A DNA stretch of 64,000 nucleotides from Bin5 sp965200685 (GTDB lineage: Bacteria; Chloroflexota; Anaerolineae; Caldilineales; Caldilineaceae). A program made the position numbers and the translations under genes. The stretch spans positions 3,286,001 through 3,350,000 of the forward strand of contig OZ241379.1 in assembly GCA_965200685.1 (NCBI GenBank), read 5' to 3'. Position 1 is the first letter of the stretch, and each line of letters opens with the position of its first letter. The notes under the pieces are model-generated. The model did no database searches and was not told the origin of the DNA. It was given only the letters and a program-made list of their open reading frames with translations. Shown here piece by piece: positions 1 through 8,997 of the stretch.

Positions 1-365
1 ACAATACTGTCGCTGCTCTGCAGGCCCTGGCTGGTTCCCATGGAGCCTTCCTGCGAACGCCGAAATTCCATGTAGAAAGACAGACCGACACTTGGCAGGG
101 AAGTCGCTACAGCCTACGGCTGGAACCGGTCATAGCCGGCGAGCTCTTCCTGGCCATCTATGCCGCTGTCAGCTCCTGCATCGCTATCCTCCTCAATCAA
201 TGGTGGAATTTGCCCTTCCTTGCCCTCTATACCGGCGGGTACAGTCTGGTGGCTGCCCTCGGTATCTACGAGGACTGGGCTGCCCGGGCAACGCGCATCT
301 GCCCTCAGCGCACCTCAGTCCGTCCTCTTAAAGTGAGGGATCTTGTCAAATTTTGGGGACGCTAG
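1..365 (+). CDS. Family 2 glycosyltransferase, C-terminal fragment
   Basis: This is the 3' end of a gene that begins before the window. The reading frame is open from base 3 to a TAG at 363-365, giving about 120 residues. The segment NTVAALQAL...FLRTPKF is the pattern that follows the catalytic region in cellulose-synthase-like membrane GT2 enzymes ('RTPKF' signature). It is followed by two hydrophobic stretches (around residues 50-68 and 72-90), which would be the last membrane helices, and a short basic tail. The likely role is processive or polyisoprenoid-linked sugar transfer at the cytoplasmic membrane. Substrate and exact subfamily cannot be told from the tail. A promoter for the next genes overlaps its end. 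Confidence 0.7.
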   Translation, partial: NTVAALQALAGSHGAFLRTPKFHVERQTDTWQGSRYSLRLEPVIAGELFLAIYAAVSSCIAILLNQWWNLPFLALYTGGYSLVAALGIYEDWAARATRICPQRTSVRPLKVRDLVKFWGR

Positions 366-371
366 TAGAAT
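343..371 (+). promoter_or_regulatory. Sigma-70-type promoter for the polA run
   Basis: TTGTCA (343-348), a 17-base spacer and TAGAAT (366-371). Predicted transcription starts near 379, giving a leader of about 47 bases before the ATG at 426. The same two hexamers with the same spacing occur before the MFS gene at 32409, which supports the call. The -35 lies inside the end of the upstream glycosyltransferase gene. Confidence 0.55.
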
Positions 372-425
372 AGGAATTGTAGTGTACTGCCAACGAAAAA
401 CGAGAAACGGGTATGAGGAACGATA

Positions 426-647
426 ATGGCAAAACGAAGGTATGATGATATCACCTGGCTTGAAGATCCGAAGGACGTAATCGTCCTAGTCAACCAGGCC
501 AACAAGAACTACATTCTCGATCTCCCGACCGGAATCTATCGGCTGGATGCTGGGCGTCGCATGCGGACTTTGCGCTCAATTCTGAACATTGGACAGATCC
601 AAGAGTTGATCTCCAGCGGTCATCTGGTCGTTGAAGAGAATCGCTAG
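426..647 (+). CDS. Small conserved-looking hypothetical protein (73 aa)
   Basis: I do not recognise the family. The ATG is preceded by GAGGA with good spacing and by a strong promoter, and the stop lies 8 bases before the polA start, so it is probably the first gene of the polA-argS run. The product is soluble, mixed alpha/beta and charged, with a hydrophobic core pattern (VIVLVNQ, YILDLPTGIYRL, IQELISSGHLVV). There is no signal peptide, membrane helix or cysteine. Coupling to DNA polymerase I could mean a role in replication or repair, but nothing in the sequence shows it. Confidence 0.65.
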   Translation: MAKRRYDDITWLEDPKDVIVLVNQANKNYILDLPTGIYRLDAGRRMRTLRSILNIGQIQELISSGHLVVEENR

Positions 648-655
648 AGGCTCTT

Positions 656-3445
656 GTGTCGACTTTTCTGCTGATCGATGGACATTCCCAGGCATATCGG
701 GCCTATTTCGGCGTAAAGACGCCGTTAGTCACCGCCCGCGGGGAGATGACGTCCGCGGTATTCGGCTTTGTCCGCAAATTGTTCAGCATATTGCGAGAAT
801 ACCAGCCAGATGGCGTCGCTGTTGCCTTTGACCGAGGTAGTACTTGGCGACATGAGGAGTTCGCGCAGTACAAGGCTACGCGGGACGCCATGCCTGATGA
901 TATGAAGCCGCAGCTAGAGCGCATTGAACAGATTTTGGAAGCACTGCACATACCAATCATAACAAAGGAAAACTACGAAGCCGATGATGTCCTCGGTGCG
1001 CTTGCCAAGCAGGCCGCTGACAATGGACATGACGTACTGATCCTTACCGGCGACCGGGACATGTTCCAGCTCGTCACCGACCGCATCCGCATCCTCTACA
1101 CATCCGGCGGTCCTTCACCAGTAACCAAATCCTATGGCGTGGTAGAGGTCGCCGCGCGCTACGATGGCCTGACGCCGGATCAATTCTTGGATATGAAAGC
1201 ATTGGCGGGGGACAGTTCCGACAACATACCTGGCGTCTCTGGGGTCGGCGAAAAGACCGCTATCAAATTTCTCAAAGAGTACGGCTCCCTGGACGGACTG
1301 TACGCGCATATTGACCAGGTACGAAGATCAAAGCTCCAACAGAACCTGCGGGATGCGGAAGCCGATGTGCATCGCAGCAAAAGACTCATGACCATCATCA
1401 GCGACCTGGATGTCACATTTGACGCGGAAAGATTCAGCCGCCAGGAATATGACAGCGGGGCCATACGTCGGCTATTTGAAGAGTTGGAGTTTCGCAGCTT
1501 CCTGCGAGAACTGGAACTGCTGGACGAAGATGTCCATAGGCCTATGGAAGAAGGCGGCCAGTTGACTCTTTTTGCTCAACCGGCTACCCCAACCTTGATA
1601 GAAGAGCATCCCTATCACTGTATCCAGACAGCAGCCGATCTGTCCCGACTGGTAGAGATGCTGGACAAGGCAGAGATTCTCGCCTTTGATGTGGAGACAA
1701 CCGGCACCGACCCTATGAGGGCTATGCTAGTGGGCCTGGGGGTCGCCTGGGCCAAAGGCGAGGCCGCCTACATCCCAGTGGCCCATAGCAGCGGCCAGCA
1801 GCTCCCTTGGGCTACGGTGCGAGACGCCTTGCAGCCTTGTTTCTCCCGTCCGAATTTGCTGAAAGTGACCCACAACGGTAAATATGATCTGATGGTTTGC
1901 CAGCGGCATGAGCTGCACGTTGCCGCTCCCCTCCATGATACAATGCTCATCGCTTGGCTGTTGAACCCTGCCAGCCGCTCTTTAGGCCTGAAAAGCCAAG
2001 CAGAGGTGGAACTAGGCTGGTCTATGACCGAAATTACAGCACTCATCGGCCGCGGGCGCAAACAGATTACAATTGATCAGGTAGATTTGCAGCAAGTAAC
2101 GGCCTATTGTGGGACCGATGTGGATGCTACCCTTCATCTGTGGGAGGTCCTTGGCCCCCGGCTGAAGGAGGCAGGGATGTGGCCCCTGTATGAGGAGATC
2201 GAACTTCCCCTATTGCCTGTGTTGGCTGCTATGGAGATGGCCGGCATTCGGCTGAACACAGAATTTTTGGCGGAACTCTCCCAGAAGTTGGGGACTCGTT
2301 TGCGAGAGATCGAAGGACGTTTGAAGGAGATCGTCGGCCACGAATTCAATCTGCGTAGCACCCAGCAGTTGAGTACAGTCATGTTCCAGGAGATGGAGTT
2401 CCCGGCCATGCAGCTAAAGAAGACCCGCTCGGGCTTCGTCAGCACAGCGATCGGCGAATTGGAAAAGCTGCGGACAGCCTCCGCCGAGTTGTCCGCCGAG
2501 CAGATAGAGTTCTTGGACTTGCTTTTTGAGCAGCGTCAATTGGAGAAATTGCGTAGCACATATGTGGATACCCTCGGCGAATTGGTAGATGGCCGGACTA
2601 GGCGGTTACATACGAGCTACAACCAGACAGGCTCCTCTACGGGCCGTCTGAGCAGCAGCAACCCGAACCTGCAAAATATCCCCATTCGCACGCAGCAGGG
2701 CCGGGATATCCGCAGGGCTTTTGAAGCATCAGCGGGCCATATGCTGCTGGCGGCTGACTACAGCCAAGTGGAGCTACGTATTCTGGCTCATGTGGTGCAG
2801 GAAGAGTTACTTCTGGCAGCCTTCCGCCAAGGACAGGACATCCATGCAGTGACCGCGTCCCGTCTATTTGATGTACCGTTGGCGCAGGTGTCGTATGAGC
2901 AGCGCTCCTTGGGCAAGACGATCAATTTCGCCACCATTTACGGCATCAGTGCCTTTGGCCTCAGTAGCCGTACAGGGATGGATCCGGCCGAAGCACAGGT
3001 GTTTCTGGACCAGTACTTTGCCACCTATCCGCAGGTACGGCAGTACATTGACGAAACGATTCAGGAAGCCCGTACAGATGGCTATGTGAAGACTCTCCTA
3101 GGGCGTAAGCGCTTTTTCCCAGAACTCAAGCGGCGTCTACCGTTCAACCAGCGCCAGGCCCTGGAACGGCAGGCGATTAATGCGCCCATTCAGGGTACGG
3201 CCGCGGACATCATCAAAATCGCTATGATCGATCTCCACCACCGCTTGAGAGACGCAGACCTGCAAGCGAAGATGCTCTTGCAGGTCCATGATGAACTGGT
3301 GCTGGAAGTTCCCGACAAGGAACAGGACACAGTCACTCATCTTGTGCGCGAGGTGATGGAATCTGCGTACTCGTTGGATGTTCCCTTACAGGTTGATATT
3401 GAGGTAGGGGCCAATTGGTACGATATGGAGCACTTGTACAGATGA
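656..3445 (+). CDS. polA: DNA polymerase I
   Basis: 929 residues, the usual length for the three-domain enzyme. Residues 1-290 form the 5'-3' exonuclease (start MSTFLLIDGHSQAYRAYF; metal-site DRDMFQL; helix-hairpin-helix near SDNIPGVSGVGEKTA). Residues about 330-510 form a 3'-5' proofreading domain that keeps its acidic residues (FDVETTGTD, NGKYD, YCGTDVD), so proofreading is probably active, unlike Taq. The polymerase domain has motif A (DYSQVELRILAHV), motif B (LGKTINFATIYG) and motif C (LQVHDELVLEV). It fills gaps in Okazaki-fragment maturation and excision repair. The start is GTG at 656, with AGAGG 5 bases upstream, 8 bases after the small gene. The stop overlaps argS as ATGA, which indicates translational coupling. 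Confidence 0.97.
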   Translation: MSTFLLIDGHSQAYRAYFGVKTPLVTARGEMTSAVFGFVRKLFSILREYQPDGVAVAFDRGSTWRHEEFAQYKATRDAMPDDMKPQLERIEQILEALHIPIITKENYEADDVLGALAKQAADNGHDVLILTGDRDMFQLVTDRIRILYTSGGPSPVTKSYGVVEVAARYDGLTPDQFLDMKALAGDSSDNIPGVSGVGEKTAIKFLKEYGSLDGLYAHIDQVRRSKLQQNLRDAEADVHRSKRLMTIISDLDVTFDAERFSRQEYDSGAIRRLFEELEFRSFLRELELLDEDVHRPMEEGGQLTLFAQPATPTLIEEHPYHCIQTAADLSRLVEMLDKAEILAFDVETTGTDPMRAMLVGLGVAWAKGEAAYIPVAHSSGQQLPWATVRDALQPCFSRPNLLKVTHNGKYDLMVCQRHELHVAAPLHDTMLIAWLLNPASRSLGLKSQAEVELGWSMTEITALIGRGRKQITIDQVDLQQVTAYCGTDVDATLHLWEVLGPRLKEAGMWPLYEEIELPLLPVLAAMEMAGIRLNTEFLAELSQKLGTRLREIEGRLKEIVGHEFNLRSTQQLSTVMFQEMEFPAMQLKKTRSGFVSTAIGELEKLRTASAELSAEQIEFLDLLFEQRQLEKLRSTYVDTLGELVDGRTRRLHTSYNQTGSSTGRLSSSNPNLQNIPIRTQQGRDIRRAFEASAGHMLLAADYSQVELRILAHVVQEELLLAAFRQGQDIHAVTASRLFDVPLAQVSYEQRSLGKTINFATIYGISAFGLSSRTGMDPAEAQVFLDQYFATYPQVRQYIDETIQEARTDGYVKTLLGRKRFFPELKRRLPFNQRQALERQAINAPIQGTAADIIKIAMIDLHHRLRDADLQAKMLLQVHDELVLEVPDKEQDTVTHLVREVMESAYSLDVPLQVDIEVGANWYDMEHLYR

Positions 3446-5181
3446 TTCGAGAGCAGATACAACAGGTCGTCACCAATGCTGTGGTCGCGGCGGTTGACAA
3501 TGGTGAAATCCCCGCCATAGCGATTCCGCGCGTGGAGATGCAGCGGCCGAAGCAGCCGGAACATGGCGACTACAGTTCGAATATCGCCCTGATTGTTGCC
3601 TCTGCGCTGAAGAAGGCCACAGGGCAAAAGAGCAATCCCCGGCAGATCGCGCAGGTGATCGCCGCGAACATCCAGAAATCAATAGAGCGTAACGGCTCTC
3701 CCGCAAACCCTTCTCCACTGGAGTTCAGTGTCGAGTTGGCCGGGCCAGGATTTATCAACATGCGCCTCAACGAGAGTTGGTTGCAAAGGCAGGTATTGAC
3801 GATTATCGCCGCAGGTGAACGCTTCGGGACTCTCGAAAAGGGGGTAGGACAACATTGGCAGGTGGAATATGTCAGTGCCAATCCCACAGGACCGCTCCAT
3901 TATGGTGGTGGGCGTAACGCTGTGCTTGGGGACACGCTTGCCAACCTGTTGGAGGCCGCCGGCTATGAAGTGCAGCGAGAATTTTATGTCAATGATGGAG
4001 GCACACAGTTTCAACTCTTTATTGAGAGCCTGTACGCCTGTTATCTGCAGGCATTTGAGCGGGATGTCGAGGTGCCGGCCGAGGGGTATCAGGGCGCATA
4101 TTTGCATGAGTACGCCCAGTTGGTGATCGACCGGGAAGGAGATCGGTTCCTTCACCTTGAGCCCAAAGCAGCCATCGCGGCCCTGCGAGAGATCGGCCGG
4201 GAGATCGTTCTGGTTGATATCAAGGATGAGTTGGCAGGCCTAGGGGTGCGCTTTGACCGCTGGTTCAGTGAACAGAGCCTGTATGATGAAGGGCTTGTGG
4301 AGCAGCTACTGGCGCACCTTACAGATGAGGATGAAGTCATTGAACGGGACGGGGCCCAGTGGTTTCTTGCCAGCAAATATCCGGGCAATGAAAAGGACGA
4401 AGTGGTGGTCCGTTCAAACGGCGCGCCCACATATTTTGCCAGTGATATCGCCTACCACTATGATAAATTTAGGCGTCGAGGCTTTGACAAAGTCATAAAC
4501 GTTTGGGCTGTAGATCACCAAGGGCACATACCCCGCATGGGGGCAGTGATGCGAGCATTGGGCCTAGATGCGGATCGATTGGTGATTCTGCTCTACAATT
4601 TGGTCAAATTGATTCGTGACGGCCAGGAAGTGAAGATGAGCAAACGCTCCGGCGATTTCCTGACTGTGCGAGAGGTGGTGGAGGAGGTGGGGGCGGACGC
4701 GGTGCGCTTTATGCTGCTCACCACCAGCCCAGAACGTAGCATTGAATTCGATCTGAGCCTAGCTGTTCAACGCCAGAATGAAAACCGGGTTTTCTATGTC
4801 CAATACGGGCACGCGCGTATCTGTTCGCTCATCCAAAAGGCCATACAAAGCGGATTCGACGATCCCATGTGCGTAACAGACGATGCCGCACAACTGCTGA
4901 CATGTCTCACCCATCCCACTGAACTGACTCTCATCCGCCGGATGTTGCAGATGGAGGAGCAGATCGAATTGGCAGTAGAGAGGCTGTCGCCCCACAATCT
5001 GACCTATTACGCTGAGGACTTGACCAAAGCGTTTAGTGCCTTCTACGAAAACTGCCAAGTGTTACATTCAGAGGTGCCCGCTGACCTGGCCCGTGCTCGG
5101 TTGCTGCTCAGCCTAGCGGCCCGCATAGCCCTGGCCCGAGTTTTGCATTTGATGGGGATGACCGCGCCGCAATCCATGTAA
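3442..5181 (+). CDS. argS: Arginyl-tRNA synthetase
   Basis: 579 residues, class I aminoacyl-tRNA synthetase charging tRNA-Arg. The N-terminal additional domain (residues about 1-85, with PKQPEHGDYSSNIAL) recognises tRNA. The catalytic domain has the HIGH-type motif in NPTGPLHYGGGRNAVLGD and the KMSKS-type motif KMSKRSGDFLTV. The C-terminal DALR anticodon-binding domain ends with ALARVLHLMGM. The start is taken as the ATG at 3442, which overlaps the polA stop (ATGA). An in-frame TTG at 3415 would add nine residues inside polA and is less likely. serA follows after a 45-base gap, so polA-argS-serA may be one transcript. Confidence 0.97.
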   Translation: MIREQIQQVVTNAVVAAVDNGEIPAIAIPRVEMQRPKQPEHGDYSSNIALIVASALKKATGQKSNPRQIAQVIAANIQKSIERNGSPANPSPLEFSVELAGPGFINMRLNESWLQRQVLTIIAAGERFGTLEKGVGQHWQVEYVSANPTGPLHYGGGRNAVLGDTLANLLEAAGYEVQREFYVNDGGTQFQLFIESLYACYLQAFERDVEVPAEGYQGAYLHEYAQLVIDREGDRFLHLEPKAAIAALREIGREIVLVDIKDELAGLGVRFDRWFSEQSLYDEGLVEQLLAHLTDEDEVIERDGAQWFLASKYPGNEKDEVVVRSNGAPTYFASDIAYHYDKFRRRGFDKVINVWAVDHQGHIPRMGAVMRALGLDADRLVILLYNLVKLIRDGQEVKMSKRSGDFLTVREVVEEVGADAVRFMLLTTSPERSIEFDLSLAVQRQNENRVFYVQYGHARICSLIQKAIQSGFDDPMCVTDDAAQLLTCLTHPTELTLIRRMLQMEEQIELAVERLSPHNLTYYAEDLTKAFSAFYENCQVLHSEVPADLARARLLLSLAARIALARVLHLMGMTAPQSM

Positions 5182-5226
5182 CTGTAGTGTACTGGCCATT
5201 TTTACTCCAGAGAACCCTGCTTGAAA

Positions 5227-6819
5227 ATGTCTGATCGATTTCGTGTTCTGGTAAGCGATACTATCGTTGAGAGTGGTTTGCAACCACTGTTGAACGATGA
5301 ACAGATATCTGTAGACATCCGCACGGCCCTATCTCCCATGGCGCTACAGGCCATAATTTCCGGGTATGATGCGCTACTCGTGCGTAGCAGCACACAAGTG
5401 ACCGCCGCTCTGATCTGTGCTGGCAAGCGTCTGCAGGCAATTGGCCGTGCCGGCAGCGGTGTGGACAATATTGACGTGGACGCCGCCACCCGCGCCGGTG
5501 TAACCGTGGTCAATGCGCCGACCGGAAATACCGTGGCTGCGGCTGAACACACTATCGCTATGTTGCTGGCCCTCGCTCGCAATGTCCCTCAGGCCGACCG
5601 ACACGTACGCGCCGGGTCGTGGGAACGGAGTGCTTTCGTGGGCACTGAAGTGCGAGACAAGGTGCTGGGCACTGTCGGGCTGGGCCGGATCGCGCAGGAA
5701 GTGGTCCAGTTCGTCCAGGGCCTAGGGATGCAGGCCCTCGCCTGTGATCCATTTGTGAGCGAAGAATATGCGGCCCAGCGGGGTGTGACACTCCTCTCTT
5801 TGGAGGCTATGCTACCCCAAGTGGACTTTCTGACTGTGCATGTGCCCCTCAATGACGCCAACCGGCACCTCATTGATGCCCAATGCTTGCAGCAACTGAA
5901 ACCCGGTGCCCGAGTGCTGAATGTCGCCCGGGGCGGTATCGTTGACGAGCAGGCACTGGTCGCCGCGATTGAGAACGGCCACATAGCGGGTGCTGCGCTA
6001 GATGTATTTGAGAGCGAACCCCTGCCAGCAGATAGCCCCTTACGCAATCATGAACGCATCATCCTGACGCCTCACCTAGGCGCAAGCACAGTCGAAGCCC
6101 AGGAACGGGTAGCCGAGGATGTATCTGTGCAAGTCGTGGATGTGCTGCGAGGACGGCCCGCCCGTTATGCGGTCAATGCCCCGATCTTGCCGCCGACTGA
6201 TCTGAAAACACTGATCCCCTATATTGATCTGGCAGAACGAATGGGCCGCTTTTTGCGTCAGATATCTCCCCTCGGTATTGACCGCTTGGAAATTAGCGGA
6301 CATGGGCCCGTAACGGCTCTTGATATGACGAGTGTCGTGGCCTCGGCCATTCGCGGCATGTTGGCCGATATCGTAGAAGAACGGGTCAATTTGGTCAATG
6401 CCGAACTGATCGCCAAACAGCGCGGCATTGAAATTGTGCAGCGTAAACTGCCAGACCACGAACGCTACAAAAGCATGATTACCCTGCGGCTGACTAGCGC
6501 AGGGCGGACGAATTCCGTGCGCGGGATCATTCTCCTGGATGAGCCAACCTTTGTCGCCATCAATGATCTGTGGGTGGAATTTCTGGCAACAGGCAATCTG
6601 CTATTGACATCCCATACGGACCGCCCGGGCATTATCGGCAAAGTCGGCACTCTTTTGGGCCGTTCGGATGTCAATATAAGCTTCATGCACGTGGGACGAC
6701 GCTCACCCCGCGGCGAAGCAATTATGGTACTGGGCACAGATGAGCCGGTGCCAGCATCGGTTTTGACGGACCTTGCCGAGATCTCGGATATCCGTTGGCT
6801 CAAGGCTGTTGAGTTGTGA
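5227..6819 (+). CDS. serA: D-3-phosphoglycerate dehydrogenase (SerA, long form)
   Basis: 530 residues. Oxidises 3-phosphoglycerate to 3-phosphohydroxypyruvate with NAD, the first step of serine synthesis. The NAD-binding Rossmann motif is LGTVGLGRIAQEV. The catalytic Arg, Glu and His are in NVARGGIVDEQAL, DVFESEPLP and LTPHLGASTVEAQ. After about residue 320 come an allosteric substrate-binding domain and a C-terminal ACT domain (TSHTDRPGIIGKVGTLLG), as in the long bacterial type that is usually feedback-inhibited by serine. The start is ATG 5227; a TTG at 5221 two codons upstream is possible. Confidence 0.96.
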   Translation: MSDRFRVLVSDTIVESGLQPLLNDEQISVDIRTALSPMALQAIISGYDALLVRSSTQVTAALICAGKRLQAIGRAGSGVDNIDVDAATRAGVTVVNAPTGNTVAAAEHTIAMLLALARNVPQADRHVRAGSWERSAFVGTEVRDKVLGTVGLGRIAQEVVQFVQGLGMQALACDPFVSEEYAAQRGVTLLSLEAMLPQVDFLTVHVPLNDANRHLIDAQCLQQLKPGARVLNVARGGIVDEQALVAAIENGHIAGAALDVFESEPLPADSPLRNHERIILTPHLGASTVEAQERVAEDVSVQVVDVLRGRPARYAVNAPILPPTDLKTLIPYIDLAERMGRFLRQISPLGIDRLEISGHGPVTALDMTSVVASAIRGMLADIVEERVNLVNAELIAKQRGIEIVQRKLPDHERYKSMITLRLTSAGRTNSVRGIILLDEPTFVAINDLWVEFLATGNLLLTSHTDRPGIIGKVGTLLGRSDVNISFMHVGRRSPRGEAIMVLGTDEPVPASVLTDLAEISDIRWLKAVEL

Positions 6820-6928
6820 GAAACTGCAGTTTTTGAGCAGGAGATAGCAGGGTATCGCCAGATTTCTGAAAATCCCGAATCCAGCTCATCCTGATGCAGT
6901 TGTACTGCGGTTACGAAAAACTAGAATT

Positions 6929-7726
6929 ATGATGAAAACAGATACATGCGCTGCGAATCACTCGTACCGCTTGTCCATTGGTTTGCTAGGGCTGGTTCTC
7001 CTGTGGGGCGGTCCGGTCTTGGCATGCGGCAGCTTCCAACCTCGCCCGACATCCCAACCCACAGCGGTCCCTATACAACAGAACAATGTGGACCGAGCTA
7101 TTGAACAACAGGTGGTGATCCCTACATCCACTTCGACCCTGTCACCGCCACCAACCGCCACACCTGTCCCTCTGCCAACTGCGACCCCAACAGTGATCGT
7201 GTCAACACCGGTGCCCGGCACTGTATTGATCCAAGGGGAACCAGCGCGCATTATCGCCGCCAACGGTCTCAACATCCGTGAGCAACCGGGCAGAAACGCA
7301 GCGATTATCGACCGTCTCGGCTTCAGAAGACGGGTTCAGGTTGTGGATGGCCCGGTCTCCAGCGACGGGTATTCTTGGTGGCGAGTGGACGATGGCCAAG
7401 GGATCATTGGCTGGGCCGCGACCGGCGAAGGGGATGAAGAATGGATTACCCCCCGGGTCGGAGAGCCCCAGCCAGTAAACCGCTCTCCTCGTATCGGTGA
7501 CCGGGTCGTAATTACAATTGACGGTCAGTTGATCATACGGGCCCTGCCCAGCATTGGCGAAAGTGTCATCACACGCGCGCCTGCGGGCAGCGAATTCTCT
7601 GTGATAGCCGGGCCGCAGACAGGGGGCGACTATTTTTGGTTCCGGATCCGTTCGGATGATGGCCAAGTAGAGGGATGGGCTGCCGAAGGGCAGGATGAAG
7701 AACGCTGGCTCAGCCCGCTGGAGTAA
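6929..7726 (+). CDS. Lipoprotein with two bacterial SH3-like domains
   Basis: 265 residues. A hydrophobic segment (GLLGLVLLWGGPVLAC) ends in a lipobox-like LAC near residue 33, so it is probably a lipoprotein exposed at the cell surface. A Thr/Pro-rich linker (about 45-100) is followed by two SH3b-type repeats, the first around 108-170 (NGLNIREQPGRNAAII...WWRVDDG...GWAATGEG), the second around 185-262 (LIIRALPSIGESVI...WFRIRSDDGQVEGWAAEG). SH3b domains commonly bind cell-wall or surface ligands; the ligand here is unknown. The 3' end overlaps the convergent hydrolase gene by 17 bases. The ATG at 6932 is an alternative start. Confidence 0.8.
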   Translation: MMKTDTCAANHSYRLSIGLLGLVLLWGGPVLACGSFQPRPTSQPTAVPIQQNNVDRAIEQQVVIPTSTSTLSPPPTATPVPLPTATPTVIVSTPVPGTVLIQGEPARIIAANGLNIREQPGRNAAIIDRLGFRRRVQVVDGPVSSDGYSWWRVDDGQGIIGWAATGEGDEEWITPRVGEPQPVNRSPRIGDRVVITIDGQLIIRALPSIGESVITRAPAGSEFSVIAGPQTGGDYFWFRIRSDDGQVEGWAAEGQDEERWLSPLE

Positions 7727-8993
7727 CTGCAGGCACTGGCAACAGGTGTTCAACTAGGCGGCGCAGGGCAGATTCGAGGATCAACACCGCCTGCCAGTAT
7801 TCGTCCAGATGGATGTGCTCATGCGCTGTATGATCCAGCCTGCTGTTCCCGGGTCCGTAGGCGACAATCGGGCATTGCCAAGCTGGCCCGACCACATTCA
7901 TGTCGCTAGTACCGCTCTTGACGACAAAACGAGGACGATCTGCTGTCCGTTCCCGAATGGCACCTAGAAAGCTACGCACGAGAGGATTGTTGCGGTCGCT
8001 ACGCCAGGCCGGTTCGTGGCCGTAGGTACAAAAGTGTAGGCGGAGTTCATGACTACCGCACTGAAATCTCTGGGGCGTAGCATCTGTGGTGTCCACAGAG
8101 GGCGGGATTGGCAGAACCCCAAGGGTCTGTTCTTGCTGGCCCTTGGATCGCTCCTGTGCCCATTGCCACACCTCTGCCAGAAACTCATCCACCGAAAAGG
8201 CAGGGGGCAAGCGGATGCCGATTTTTGTCCGCACCCGGTCCAGCATGTCTTCATCGGTCCAGGTGTACAGTTCTCGTAGACTGGGCAAGAACTGATCGAA
8301 GGTTTTCGGTCTTTGCCGATTGAAGCTATCCCTGTAGGCGACGGTCCAATTCCACAGATCGACAGCAAGCGTGGCTACGCCCGGGTCTGGCCCAGAGGTG
8401 TGGGCCATTGGTTGGACAGCTTCCATCTCCAACAGAAGACGTCCTTTGTAGCCGAGGGTCATGCGGGAGGCACCGCTTGGCTCGCCGATGATGCAATAGT
8501 CTGGCACTGGCTCCTTGTGACCATCAAAGCGGTCACGGATGAAGCGGGCTCCCTTGCTGGTGGCCGCTTCCTCTTCCACCGCGCCGACCACGACTAGGCG
8601 AATATGGTTCCGGTGTGCCCAGTCATGGCCAAGGCGGGCCACGGCTACGGTGAATGTCGCCAGAGGCCCTTTGGCATCAACACTCCCTCGCCCATAGAGA
8701 ACCGGCCCGTGCGCCGTGTCCTCCACGCGCACGGGAATGGCACCGGGGACGGTGTCAATATGGCCGAGCAGAACCACGGACCAGCGGGCATTCACGGGGC
8801 CGATCTCACCGACTGCATTGCCGGCCGCATCGACCTCCGTCCGCTCATATCCGAAAGATTTCATAGACTCGGCCAGAAAGCAGCTGGCAGCAGCCTCCTC
8901 ACGGCTCAGAGATGGGATCGAGACCAGTTCAGTCAACAGTGCTTCGGCCACGGCCCGTGCGTCATGGGCGGACAGCGTTCTTGAATCAGGCAC
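7710..8993 (-). CDS. lysK: M20-family hydrolase, LysK-like ([LysW]-lysine/ornithine hydrolase)
   Basis: 427 residues. Zinc-site and catalytic motifs of M20 peptidases are present: GHIDTV (His and Asp ligands), GRGSVDAKGPL, EEEAATSKG (catalytic Glu pair), GEPSG, and a C-terminal TAHEHIHLDEY (last His ligand). The stretch KSGTSDMNVVGPAW...YGPGNSRLDHT is the pattern known in LysK, which removes the LysW carrier in lysine or arginine synthesis. At 427 residues it is longer than typical LysK. No lysW or other aminoadipate-pathway genes are in the window, so a general amino-acid deacylase is possible. The GTG start has GGAGG 9 bases upstream and lies 4 bases after the PAC2 gene, so the two are co-transcribed. 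Confidence 0.8.
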   Translation of the reverse strand: MPDSRTLSAHDARAVAEALLTELVSIPSLSREEAAASCFLAESMKSFGYERTEVDAAGNAVGEIGPVNARWSVVLLGHIDTVPGAIPVRVEDTAHGPVLYGRGSVDAKGPLATFTVAVARLGHDWAHRNHIRLVVVGAVEEEAATSKGARFIRDRFDGHKEPVPDYCIIGEPSGASRMTLGYKGRLLLEMEAVQPMAHTSGPDPGVATLAVDLWNWTVAYRDSFNRQRPKTFDQFLPSLRELYTWTDEDMLDRVRTKIGIRLPPAFSVDEFLAEVWQWAQERSKGQQEQTLGVLPIPPSVDTTDATPQRFQCGSHELRLHFCTYGHEPAWRSDRNNPLVRSFLGAIRERTADRPRFVVKSGTSDMNVVGPAWQCPIVAYGPGNSRLDHTAHEHIHLDEYWQAVLILESALRRLVEHLLPVPAVTPAG

Positions 8994-8997
8994 GAAT

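Noticed and set aside
378..5194. Identical 12-mer TGTAGTGTACTG at 378-389 and 5183-5194, both before genes
   Set aside because: Only two copies and no further shared context; one overlaps the expected transcription start. Too weak to call a regulatory site.
6821..6832. Palindrome AAACTGCAGTTT followed by T's after serA
   Set aside because: A self-complementary run with no loop cannot form a normal terminator hairpin.
6900..6927. TTGTAC, 16 bases, TAGAAT before the SH3 lipoprotein gene
   Set aside because: It would place the transcription start after the ATG at 6929, so it is unlikely to serve this gene as annotated.
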